A stretch of DNA of 64,000 bases, taken from assembly GCF_921293095.1 (NCBI RefSeq), contig NC_060254.1, positions 57,458,069 through 57,522,068 on the forward strand. Reading direction: 5' to 3'. The stretch comes from Ischnura elegans (taxonomy: Eukaryota; Arthropoda; Insecta; Odonata; Coenagrionidae). A model generated the notes under the pieces. The model did not search any database and was not told the origin of the DNA. It was given only the letters and a program-made list of their open reading frames with translations. Positions 1 through 9,987 of this stretch are shown here, one piece after another; position 1 is the stretch's first letter; the number at the start of each line of letters is the position of its first letter. The position numbers and the translations under genes are program-made.

Positions 1-2622
1 TAAGCAGTAGGTGCGGGATTAATAAACTGCGGAATTTTAAGATAAATGGCTCAAAATGGTGAGTTTTACGGCTTTCAGAGGGATATTTTATTAATCATTA
101 TACTATTCTATTAGTAATATCAATTCAATTAAGTAAAATGGATTAAACTTAAAGATTTCTCTGAGCTTTGAGGGGGGTTTTAACCCCCCTAAACTCCCCC
201 CTCGCTGCACCACTGATATAGATAAATATATATTTTCACAAATTGCAATTTAAAATGTAATCAATACCTTGTAAAGCATACGTATACGTAAATCATGCCA
301 GAAAATGGGTGTTGAACTGGCAAGATTTTATGTGAAATGTTTTTGAAATAAATTTTTTTGAAAATCCAGGTTGGTGCAAAAATTCATGAATAATTCATGC
401 ATAATTTCAAGAAATAAAAATCCACGCATGATAACACCCAATTCTCCCGGTCACTGGACACCCTCTGGTATGCTGATTTTCTACGGTAAGTCTCAAGTTT
501 GTTATTTTGGTTGCGTCCCACTCCAAGAGATGGTTTCTTAGTTTGTAAATCGTTAATCCAGAGTTTATCAACAGCAATGAAACATAATCATGGCCACTAG
601 GATAAAAGGCTTCGTAAAAATTAGCTCCATATCAAATTTATAACTTTATACAACCCTCTGTACACCGAGTACTGGTTAAAAACTTTTGTTATTAACAATA
701 TATGAATATTTATGAATATATATATTTTGATAACAGTCAAGGAACATATAATATGGTATGATTCATTCATCAATAAATCATGACATATTTTGATCACTTT
801 AAAAATCCTCCTCACTCGTTCAAATTTTTGCCACTGTTAAGTTTGCAACCTGCCAGGCTGTATATGTATATAAACCACTACCCTGGCAAGTCTATGATTT
901 AGTGCAAAACTTCACTAATTCAGCGTCCTATAAATTTTTGTTACCACTGCAGGGCAGAGGAATTCAGGTAAACAGTTGAGCAATTGTCAATTATTACATT
1001 ATTCACAGTGGCACTCGGATACTACACAATGAGCACCGCTAGTACCAACTCCGTATATGGTTCATCAATTTAGTGAAGTGAGCCACGGCTGACTTGCGCA
1101 GCTGCTCTGTGACGTAGACACAACATGCGCAAGGGGCCACGTAATTATTGCACAAAAATCATACCATGACGATGAAAAGATAACCCCACAGAATAATTAG
1201 AACTCTGACGATCGAGCAGATATCTTGTACATAGCAAACACTCCCTAATGTCATACTCCAAACTATTTACATTACTCAATAGGCCACACAAAAATTCTAA
1301 ATTGCAACTACATATTGCATTAAAATATTACACAAATTCCTTGTATATATGTTACCAACACTACAGTTGCTTTTAATTGACCAATCCAGTTTTATGTCCA
1401 AAAAATATATACAAACTTCTCATGATTATGTACAATGGATCAGGGTAAGTAGGGGTAAAAGCAAGTTTAAGACCTAGAAAAGGCAGGAGGCCCTTAATTA
1501 ACTTCAAAGAGAACAACTGAGATATATATCCATTCTATGGACGCTAAAAGAACAATAAGATTCAAACAATGAAAGAGACCATTTACAGGCAGGAATAATT
1601 TACAGAAATCCTAGTGGCATTTTTTTAAAGTAGCGCACTTTGAACTAAGCCTACCAAACAAAATCCTGCACAAAAATGTGAGGCATTTTTTCAAAGTCAT
1701 TAATGAGCAATCTATTGGAAAGAATATATCATGCAAATCCCCACTCACTGATGTGGAAATTCACTCTCCAGGAATTTGCATTTACTCAAAAAGAGATTCT
1801 GAGAAGCAAGGCTAAATCATTTTCCCCAGTTACCTTCAGACATTCCCTTCATAGACGGTCAGTAAACGGCTAGTAGATTGTCACTGCATAAATTTCTTCG
1901 GCCAGTAATTTTTAAGGTTTCCGCCATTCCTTAGAGTTACATTGATATAGATTAAGTCGAGAGCCATGATCAGCTCAGCTCTCATGATGCGTAAAAAGAG
2001 TCTCTCTTAAAGATCACTTGCGTCTCAAAAGAGCATGACTTGGATCAGACGTAAAAATCACAATATCATGATGACACCGATTCACATGGAGTTGGGCACC
2101 CAAATACGCAAAAACCACACACAGACAGACATTAGTATACCACAGCACATTTTCTTCCTGAGTATTTGAATCTCTCATCAAGGTGTTTGAAATGGAAAAT
2201 TGAGGAAAATATTGCTTCAGAATGTTTTTCCCCAATGCTATAGCATGGTTGCCAAGAACTCTAAGAGGATCAAAGTTATTAAATCCTCATCCTATGATAC
2301 CCTCAAGGCTAATTTGCAAATGCCTTAAAGAGTTTCCAAAATAAGACACGCTTTCCAAGTACTCAAGCTTATAAGTAATGGAATCATTTCCATAGGGATG
2401 AATATCACAACATAAACTCGATCACTACCAATGCTACTTACCACACATCATAATCACAACAAAATAAATATCCAACATAAAGGAATACCAGATCGTTAAC
2501 TTTCTTCAAAAACGAATGAGGATCAAAACGAAAGTAAATGACTTCCAAATTTTATAAATACATGGCTGACAAGGCCTTGCGATGGCGACCTAGGACATCG
2601 GCTAACCTGCCACTCAAATTTC
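1..2622. other. 3' flank of the ICAD-like gene, no recognised gene
   Basis: AT-rich sequence downstream of the minus-strand ICAD-like gene. Apart from a hAT-like right end near position 200 I recognise nothing coding. Part of it may be the 3' UTR of that gene, but no AATAAA on the minus strand lies close to the stop codon. ATTAAA-type variants occur near 1372, too weak to set a 3' end. The short open frames here look random. Confidence 0.4.
140..215. repeat. Right-end fragment of a hAT-like G-run MITE
   Basis: A G run followed by C runs and the end CACTG matches the right ends of the complete short elements elsewhere in the window (for example 6618-6877). The left end is not seen, so this is a fragment or a diverged copy. 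Confidence 0.4.
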
Positions 2623-2940
2623 TCAGTTCACCCGCTCCTTCTTGGTGGCCGGCTGAATGGAAGAGGGCCGGTGACACCGCGAGATACTGTCCTCTCCACC
2701 ATTTCCATCCCCACCTCCGTCACGATCGCCCTTCCCGTCCAGTTCGTCCATAATGACGTGCGAGCCTGCCACGCTAGCACGGTGGTAGAGGCGCAGGAGG
2801 TGCATCGCTTCCGATGCCTGCCTCTTTTCCGCCAGGAACCTCCCGCTTGCCTCTTTTAAGTGCTCTAAAAAAGCTATGTCAGGGCACTGGGCACCTCCCG
2901 TGCTGATTCCTGACCCAAGACCAAGTCCCAACAGCACCAC
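2623..2940 (-). CDS. ICAD-like gene, exon 4 (last coding exon)
   Basis: Starts after a good acceptor (pyrimidine tract then CCCATAG) in phase 0 and runs 105 codons to TGA. It begins with a Gly/Leu-rich linker, then a helical block (FLEHLKEASGRFLAEKRQ region) like the DFF-C helices, then a Gly/Asp-rich tail. A TTAA-type mobile element begins only 30 nt upstream of the exon, inside the intron. Confidence 0.8.
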   Translation of the reverse strand: MVLLGLGLGSGISTGGAQCPDIAFLEHLKEASGRFLAEKRQASEAMHLLRLYHRASVAGSHVIMDELDGKGDRDGGGDGNGGEDSISRCHRPSSIQPATKKERVN

Positions 2941-5900
2941 CTATGGGAGTAAGAGAGACGTCACATTAACACGTTGCGTACCGGGGTATTTAAATTCCTA
3001 GGTACGCCGATTCTGGGAAATATGTACCTATTAGGGTGTAATGCCTTTGGTTTAAACATGGTTAAAAAGCTGATGTTTAGAATATAACTTTACCCAATCA
3101 AACTTTATGATGCATCAATTCATTATGAACAACGAACAACAACTGAAAACGTACTAACGAATACGTACTGTACGCTTTGAAATTGTTTAGGTTGACGCAC
3201 GTAAATGACGAGAATCTTCGTCATCCGTCCAGAACGTTCGGGAAAAAATGACGAGTATTCTCGCCATCCGTACGCAACGTGTTAATGAAGGCTTTTAATT
3301 ATGATTTCCAACCTCAACATTTTCTCTATAGTCACTGGCTCAACTTTGTGGTAGTTCATTTCAATGAATAAAAACCAACAAACTTTGTATTAATCCACCA
3401 ATTTATTTACGCGGTACGACTAGTTTCGATGCAGCGGCGTCATCTTCGAGGATGACGCAGCTGCGTCGAAACTAGTCGTACCGCGTAAATAAATTGGTGG
3501 ATTAATACAAAGTTTGTTCGTTTTTATTCATTCTCAATATTTTCGTCAACAATACATTTATTCTTTTGCATAAATGTCACAGTCATCATAACAGTTCCGT
3601 TATGAATGGAGTTAATGGTGACTCTACAAATGCTGAAAGTTTAAAATATTTTACACTTTATATAAGCTGGATCAGTGGCTGGAAGACTAACTAAATGTTT
3701 ACTCACAACAGTTTTTACGTACAATTTCATGTTCAACCTATATTTTTATAGAAATTATTTTGGTGCTAATTATATTATGTGTGACTACTTATTGTTTTGA
3801 TTTGAATAATCTTACACCACTGAGGTTAAAGTATGTACATTATACTCGAAGACCAAATTAAGATGCACACTGCAAAACTGTTATCCCATTATCTGCTCCT
3901 TACCATAAGACCAATATCACATGAGAAACCCACCCACAAGAGATTTAACTCATACAACAGGTTCACCACCAGGGATCACAGGTAGGTATAAGAAAGGACT
4001 TCAAATGATACAAAAATCATGATAAGGAAGATTTTCATTATTTAAAAGAATCTGGTATATATTTCACAATGCAATTCTCCAACAAAGGTACGTGGGAATG
4101 GAATGTTCATGGTAATAGATAGGGAAGGATCGGTGATACATACTGAAGGCATTGAGCAGCACTTACGCATTCAAAATTCACTCAATAAGGGATTAGGGGT
4201 CTTTTCAATTGATATTTACATTAGAACTGTATCTTGGAGTGAGGGTCTTGAAAAAATTGCATTTCCATTTATAAAGACCTACACTCCACGATAAAAATTT
4301 AATATTAAATACAGAGGTCAAAGAAAGAACAAAAAACTCATTTCAATATTTAGTGATATCAAGTCTCGCTTCAACTTTGCAATCAAATGCAATATTTCTA
4401 AAAAGAATACAGATCTCAGCAAGTTGTAAGTTTCAAGTAAGTTCATGAAGGCAGTGCATATTTCAAATAAGTCCCCAAAAACTTTCAAACCCATGTATCA
4501 CATAGGAATATAAATGTGTGCAACTAAAAACTTGTGAAAATGTATAAAACTTCTGAAAGTAACAACCAATTTGTTTTTAAAGTCCTTATCATCAGATCAT
4601 CAGCTGAGTCAACAGCCTGTGATGATGACAACAGCTAAATAATATGTACTCATAGCTGGCTGATAAATATGTAATGAACTTGTAAAAAACCACAGTCACT
4701 AACATACATCCACTGACTCAACCAGAATGTTGGTTTGGATAGGTGATGGTAGAGCTCACACCAGACTATGCTGCAAGCATGTAAATTTCACATATTCAGG
4801 GTAGGGCAGTGGCGTAACTATTGGGGGGGTTACTGATCTCAATTATGAGAAGACCCGTCAGACCCTTATGCCCCCTCCTTAGAAAAAATTCCTGGATCTG
4901 CCCCTGATTAACAGCACTTCAACACAATAAGATGAAAGGAGTATTTAATGTAGGGCACTCGAATAGAATCATCCCTCAGAGAAACCTTCACTGAAACACA
5001 ATCTTGGAGACAAAAAGGCTAGGATTTCATGCAAAAATATCTCCAGCTCATCCAGGTTAAGCACCAGAGAATTGAACTCTATAGTGTTAAAGAGAATCCA
5101 AGTCTTGAGAAAATTTTATGATAAGTATTGTTTAATGTACATGCCTCATGCCTACCCACCAACTTTACAGCACCTTAAATGCTCATGAGTACCTAATGCA
5201 TACACCTAACAAACTATACATTACAAAATACAAATTGCTTTTCATGACAACAATAAGAGGATTCTAACACTTTGGCCTCTTGAAGCCTGATTAAAGTATA
5301 TGTCTGAATATAGTCCCCCCTTTTTTTCCAAAAATGCCTGTGGTAGAAGTAAAGGGGGGGACTATATTCAAATGCATTTTTTTAACTTTTCCCGAAACTG
5401 AAGCCTCAAAATTTGGGGGGCAGGGACTATTTTCATAGGGGGACTATATTCGGAGAAATACGGTACTTAGTTTTTATTTAGTTGACATCACTAAATGAAA
5501 GTATACTTTCAGAGATATTGCCGGGAGTGCACCTTTGCCACATATTAAGAGGGGATTTATAGATTTAACATCCATTAATTAAAGTTTCTACAGTACTTAT
5601 TCACAGTCTCATGATTAAGCCTTGTTTGATAATCTCTCCAAGAATCTACGCCCTCCACTTTTTTCTTCTCCAATGCATTCCATGGGTATGATAGGCACAC
5701 AGTAATGGTATAACAATGAGCCTTGAAGCTTTTCACGAGAATTGGAAAGATGCCATGAATTCAAAACACTAAATATTTGGTCATCATAGACACATGAGAT
5801 GGGTAACTTGATGAGGATATAGTAATTGACCATGGTGGGAGCTGTGTGGAATATTTAGCAATATGATGAATGGAATGAGAAATTTTCCACCCTATTATAC

Positions 5901-8871
5901 TCTGTTTTGATTTCAATAACACATCATCATTAGCGCAAATTGATACTTCCAGTTCTTACAACAACATTTATTCTGCCATGCACATTTGACACCAACTCTG
6001 AATGAAAGTTTTAATTTGATTTGATGATAATATGTTGTTAACATCAAAACCAGTCAGAATGAAATAAATAATGACAAAAAATATTGAGTAAATGCAATTA
6101 ACTGAAAAATAGTGTGCACTCGGGAGCAATGAGAAAAATTAAGCAGCATCACATACCTCTTCAGGCTCCATTTCACTGAGCAATTCCAGCTCACGAGAAC
6201 CCAGTAATGATATCAGGCCAATATCACGATGCAGTCTTTCAACCAGTTCCAGGAGTTCTCCTTCTCCAATGTCACAGCCAGTGCCATCCCCAATGCCATC
6301 CAGCTGATCAGACGTCAGCCTTTGATGCGAGAAAAACACTCCATCAGCAAAACTCCGCAAGCGTTCAAAACAACTTTCCACTTCTATTTTCCTGACTAAA
6401 TATCAACGGGAAAGTGGTCATACATGTAATGGGATTAAAAGAAAATGCAGCAAGGTATGTTGTGAAATGAAGCCAAGCTGGCCTCAGTGGCATCGGGTAT
6501 GAAGAGGCTGTGGTTTTGAGTCCAACCTGGGTTGGCTATCCATATCTAGGGCATGGTTATTTGTGCACATGAAATTGCTCACTTTCTGAATAATCCCCAA
6601 TGTAAAAGGCCAAGATGCAGTGGCATAGCCAGAAATTTTGTTCGGGGGTGGTCCAAAACTAGGGGGGTAAATATTTTAAAAACAGGGTGATAAGTAAAGG
6701 GTATTTAACTAATTTTAACACTATGCATAATCGAAAAAACTTGATTTTTGCAAAGATATCTTTAGTAAAGTTACTATTTTTTAATATTTTGTTATACTTT
6801 CTGAAGCAAAGTAATTGTGTTTTTATTTTTGGGGGGGAGTCCAAACCCCCTGGACCTCCCCCCTGGCTACGTCACTGCCAAGATGTACTGTTTTTGGTGG
6901 TATGGGAATAAAAAAAAGCAGTGCTAAGTCCGCCTTACCTTAAACTGCCCAGCCATAAGGCGACGCCCACCTCTCCACTCAAACGAAGCAAAAAACTGTG
7001 ATTCAACTCACGTATTCAAAGGGATAAATATAGGAAAGACTTCATTTTTTGTCTCCACGGATTAAATAATGGACCAATGAAATTCAAATAATCTCATTTC
7101 CCTGATATTTCCACGACACACAGTCCTCACTTTTATTTTCCTGACCAAAATGAACCCTGTCACTGTATCCAAATCATTACCTCCAGAATCTCAGCAATAC
7201 ATGCACAAACAGGGCACAAAGCTATTCAAAATTCAATGCATTATCTACCACTCTCTCTCTCATACTCATGTGATTGTGCATTACAATACAAAAGAAACTA
7301 TATTAAAATCTATTTCAATCTGGATTTTCAGCAAATGTATGCCATACTAACATGAATAGAGCTTTACTTGGGGGAGTTCCCAACTTAGATGCTAAGTTGA
7401 GGTCGAAATGTTACAAAACTTTTATCAATGGGAAATTTAAGAACTACACCTCCTAAGGTTCACTACTTATTCTTAACGTGCATGAACCGGGCCTCATAAC
7501 ATATTCAACTTTCACAGCTACACGTTCTTCAACCATGAAACCACATTGGGCCCATTAAACATTTTGAACACTACCAAGAGTAATACACTTTAATTACCTT
7601 AATCAAAAGGTATTACACTGGAAAGCCTGCAGTTATAGGTATCACTACTAAAGTTTCAGAGCCTATTATTCAATTTCACCAAGACCATTTCTGGATTATC
7701 TCAATAACTTCAATCACTGCTTGCCCCGCTTATAAGCCATTAATCTTAATAAAAGAAAATCTATGAAGCACAAAATAATTCTGATTAGAAGTTGGTACTA
7801 GACTGGAAATGAAAGATCATTGACCAAGCAAAAGCAAAATAAGTAGGTTACTGGAGCACTCAACATAGCGCAGTGACATGATAGAAGGAATAAGAATGGA
7901 GTGAATACAAAATGATAGAAGAAAGGTGTACAAGTTCTCACTGAAAGACCACCTCAGCAGAGCACACCATTGGGCTTCGATTTCAATGATATTTTATGTA
8001 AATTAACCGCGGAACCTTCAAACGCACCAGCCACTACAGAACTTTCTTTGCCATGACATGATGTCGTTTATGATCACATGACCGTAAACACAGGAGTATA
8101 AGAACATACGTACAATGAAAGACAAATGATGACACCCACCTGGGCAATTTTCCGGGAGGCAGCCACCTCTGCTGACCCGAGAGCAACATGAGGCTGGTGT
8201 TCCTCTCGAGAGTGGCGAAATAGTCTTCATCGTCTACCTCCGTTCCATCCTGCTCCAACACAACTGTTACCTCTGCTTCATTGTCCAAGCCGAGTTTTTC
8301 CTGACCTACAAGATGACCCACCGCCATCAGCTCACTTTCCATTTCCTTGGGCATTTTCCCAAGCGTTTTTCACGACAAAAAGAAACACTTGAGCTATCGC
8401 AAGTGATGTATAGTGATAATATTGGAAATTGAGAATGAGATCATTGAGCACACAATATGAAATCTTGCTCACAGGTTGTCAATCAGTATTTTTTATTAAT
8501 TGCAACAAATATACCACGATTAAAAATCTCGGATATAGTATACCATTCGAAATCTAAAATAACCCTATTTTTTGGGTAAAAGAGGGCAGATATGGGCAAA
8601 AATTTGAGGCATATTAGCTGGCATAAACAAAATGGATTTAAAATAATACCGTAAATAACTGCTAAGGCTGACACTACATCCTTCATAGGAACAATTATGA
8701 GTTAATCTAAAAGAAGCAGACTCTAACATTGTAACGCTAGATACCTCTAAATATCAACTCTTGAAGCGATGAGGCCACCACTCCTTTCTTCTTCTCACGT
8801 CGGTAGTCTACAACTTTGTACGGCAAGCATTCCGGGGCAGTGTTATCATTGGTGCTACTCTCCTCCTCCAT
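2623..8871 (-). CDS. ICAD/DFFA-like CIDE-N protein, 4 exons, 281 aa
   Basis: Probably the inhibitor and folding chaperone of the caspase-activated DNase (DFF45/ICAD, insect Drep-1 type), acting in apoptotic DNA fragmentation. Exons in transcript order are 8871-8745, 8305-8140, 6391-6157 and 2940-2623; all introns are GT-AG and the phases (1, 2, 0) join in frame. Residues about 14-93 form a CIDE-N domain: the stretch GVVASSLQEL, an acidic DGTEVDDEDYF motif at 62-72, and a hydrophobic LMLLSGQQRW strand. Residues about 99-176 and 195-230 are predicted helical and resemble the DFF-C region. The C-terminus is Gly/Asp-rich, low in complexity, and ends in a lysine/arginine-rich stretch (KKERVN). The length is a little under vertebrate DFFA (about 330 aa). 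The start is the first Met before the CIDE-N domain. I see no clear caspase site. The DNase partner (Drep-4/DFFB) or another Drep paralogue is the main alternative, but the nuclease part is absent, which favours the inhibitor. Confidence 0.82.
2970..3281. mobile_element. TTAA-flanked MITE (piggyBac-like target)
   Basis: 312 bp between two TTAA tetranucleotides, with inverted ends CACGTTGCGTACC / GTACGCAACGTG. Sub-terminal inverted motifs (GACGAGAATC..., GACGAGTATTC...) repeat inside. It has no coding capacity. A TTAA duplication is the hallmark of piggyBac-type transposition; the family name is inferred from that alone. A second, older copy lies at 41129-42280. Confidence 0.75.
3363..3532. 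repeat. Perfect-arm foldback, Penelope-like terminus
   Basis: Two arms of about 80 nt, nearly fully self-complementary, meet at about 3446. The arms begin and end with AATGAATAAAAA and its complement, and the centre carries GATGACGCAGCTGCGTCGAAAC. The same layout, with a different arm sequence, is at 17412-17584. The central motif is the kind found in the terminal repeats of Penelope-like retroelements. Confidence 0.7.
3533..4806. other. Intron 3 of ICAD-like gene, nothing recognised
   Basis: Unique-looking AT-rich intron sequence with no recognisable repeat or exon. Confidence 0.4.
4807..4906. repeat. Short hAT-like element, internally deleted
   Basis: Starts CAGTGGCGTAACTA followed by a G run and ends GGATCTGCCCCTG. 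The ends are those of the hAT-like MITEs in this window, but the element is only 100 bp and no matching 8-bp duplication is seen. It may be a chimera of two subfamilies. Confidence 0.5.
5303..5466. repeat. GGGGACTATATTC repeat cluster / MITE-like
   Basis: One inverted copy of the motif GAATATAGTCCCCCC and three direct or diverged copies of GGGGGACTATATTC within 165 bp, ending CGGAGAAATACGGTA. The end motif resembles the terminal repeat of DNA transposon families with TACCGTATTT ends. The class is not assigned. Confidence 0.45.
6157..6391 (-). CDS. ICAD-like gene, exon 3
   Basis: Acceptor TTTAGTCAG, donor GAG/GTATGT. The first base completes an Arg codon split with exon 2. It encodes a helical region rich in Glu and Leu (residues 99-176), the first part of the DFF-C-like domain. 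The open frame runs a few codons past the donor and then stops, so the donor is needed. Confidence 0.82.
6470..6610 (+). repeat. Possible tRNA-derived SINE remnant
   Basis: A box-A-like TGGCCTCAGTGGCATCGGG and a box-B-like GGTTTTGAGTCCAACC are spaced about 30 nt apart, as in a tRNA-derived SINE head. No clear tail or target duplication. Weak support. Confidence 0.35.
6618..6877. mobile_element. hAT-like MITE with 8-bp TSD CCAAGATG
   Basis: 260-bp element, ends CAGTGGCATAGCCAG / CTGGCTACGTCACTG, exact 8-bp duplication at 6610-6617 and 6878-6885. It has a G run after the left end and a C run before the right end. Non-coding. The 8-bp duplication and CAGNG-type ends are those of hAT transposons. 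Confidence 0.8.
6878..8139. other. Intron 2 of ICAD-like gene, nothing else recognised
   Basis: AT-rich intron. An open frame near 7150-7350 shows no family features and is taken as chance. Confidence 0.4.
8140..8305 (-). CDS. ICAD-like gene, exon 2 (core of CIDE-N)
   Basis: Acceptor CATCTTGTAG; the first two bases complete a Gly codon split with exon 1. Donor CCCAG/GTGGGT. The exon encodes the CIDE-N beta-grasp core with the acidic VDDEDYF patch that mediates CIDE-CIDE contacts in this family. Confidence 0.85.
8745..8871 (-). CDS. ICAD-like gene, exon 1 (start codon)
   Basis: ATG followed by an acidic, serine-rich N-terminus, then the first CIDE-N strand (CLPYKVVDYRREKKKGVVAS). Donor AGAG/GTATCT. 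A possible acceptor CAG/GTGAAG lies 7 nt before the ATG, so the 5' UTR may be spliced. Confidence 0.8.
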
Positions 8872-9711
8872 ACTTCACCTGCAAATTATGGAGTTAGTAC
8901 TTAACAAAAACAACGGGCTAACATGAAATGTAATGGGTAATTCAGAATTTGATCAGAAAATTCAAGTGACACAGGTGATACACAGAGAAAAATCAGGGCG
9001 GGGCGTAACAACACAATCGCATTTTGGAAGGAAAATAAAAATTTGAAATAGCTGAAAATTAAGTCACTGGAGCTAGACCTACAACTAGATCACACGGTAA
9101 CTGGGTCATATAATTATTACCTACCTGTAGGCGCATGCCGTGCAAAATCAATAGGATATCTGCAAGGGTAACGAAAGGGTAACCCAGTTATATCACAACA
9201 ATTCAAACGATTAAATACGAAAGACCAGTCATAACATTCAAATACACACTGTAAAAGCAGTGATATCCAAGAAAAATATGTTGTGTTGACGGAAAAACAC
9301 TCACCTAAGTACGGGCGACGAATGATAAAATACTGACGAAAGGTGCCACTAACTCATTTGAATACGGAGATTATGCTGTAAACCGAGCAGAAAATTCTAA
9401 CTCTGCTGGTAGGCACCTGATGTAGAAGCTCCCAAAGCTTCCGAGCTGCGGGTTCTTGCTCCTTCGAGATTCGGGCTCCAACTGTGACCAACTGTCTCAC
9501 AGCCGTTCAAACAAACAAAAGAGGCGCGCGACGCGCATTCGTAGCCCCTGTGACGTCAAACTAGTTCTCGTTTTTCTTTTCCCAGGCGCCGCCTCTTTAA
9601 AGAGAACCTACACTCTCTTTAAAAGCGCACAGACTGCCTTTGCACCAATCTCATCTCCCGAAGAAATGATAAATACTCTTCTCTCATATTTTCACAACCC
9701 ATCCAAAATAC
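8872..9711 (-). promoter_or_regulatory. 5' UTR / promoter region of ICAD-like gene
   Basis: Intergenic space between the dehydrogenase poly(A) signal and the ICAD-like ATG. On the minus strand it holds a strong splice donor (TTAG/GTGAGT, exon end 9305), a second (CAG/GTAGGT, exon end 9125) and an acceptor (CAG/GTGAAG, exon start 8878). This suggests a non-coding first exon. A CpG-rich block (9521-9600) with a palindromic CRE is the likely promoter. No TATA box is evident. Confidence 0.5.
9551..9558. promoter_or_regulatory. Palindromic CRE TGACGTCA
   Basis: Full CREB/ATF-type palindrome inside the CpG-rich block upstream of the ICAD-like gene. Position and setting suggest a promoter element; function is inferred. 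Confidence 0.45.
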
Positions 9712-9717
9712 TTTATT
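9712..9717 (-). terminator. Poly(A) signal of the dehydrogenase gene
   Basis: AATAAA on the minus strand, about 110 nt past the stop codon. It implies a short 3' UTR and transcript end near 9690-9700. Confidence 0.6.
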
Positions 9718-9825
9718 GAAGTTAACACAATTTATCATACAATACATGCGATTCAAACATAAAATGTTCCCAAAGTTAGTTTGAAGCCTGCTCTTAATTC
9801 AAAACTCTGGTATATCCAAGTAATT

Positions 9826-9987
9826 TCAACCGTACACAATTTCATAAAATGATCGAGGCATATGCTCGGCCACAAATGTTTTCAGCCTTTCTTGAGGTTG
9901 CACTGGCTGGTATCGGTGCAGTGGAAATGTGCGGCTGACTGCGTCTGTGAGGGCTCGCAACACGGCATACAGCTCGACTTCCGGTTG
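9826..9987 (-). CDS. SDR gene, exon 7 with stop codon
   Basis: Phase-0 exon after acceptor GGCCCAG, which has a T-rich tract about 20 nt upstream and no AG in between. An alternative acceptor (GCAG, 10028/10027) would add 13 mostly hydrophobic residues but lacks a pyrimidine tract. It encodes the family's conserved C-terminus (RALTDAVSRTFPLHRYQPV ... SFYEIVYG) and ends with TGA. Confidence 0.82.
   Translation of the reverse strand, partial: QPEVELYAVLRALTDAVSRTFPLHRYQPVQPQERLKTFVAEHMPRSFYEIVYG

Noticed and set aside
3363..3532. A CRISPR-like palindromic repeat or a bacterial-type terminator
   Set aside because: Single foldback with 80-nt arms in a eukaryotic intron; matches other Penelope-like ends.
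9456..9719. 87-codon plus-strand frame in the promoter region
   Set aside because: No similarity or splice context; CpG-rich promoter composition makes it open by chance.
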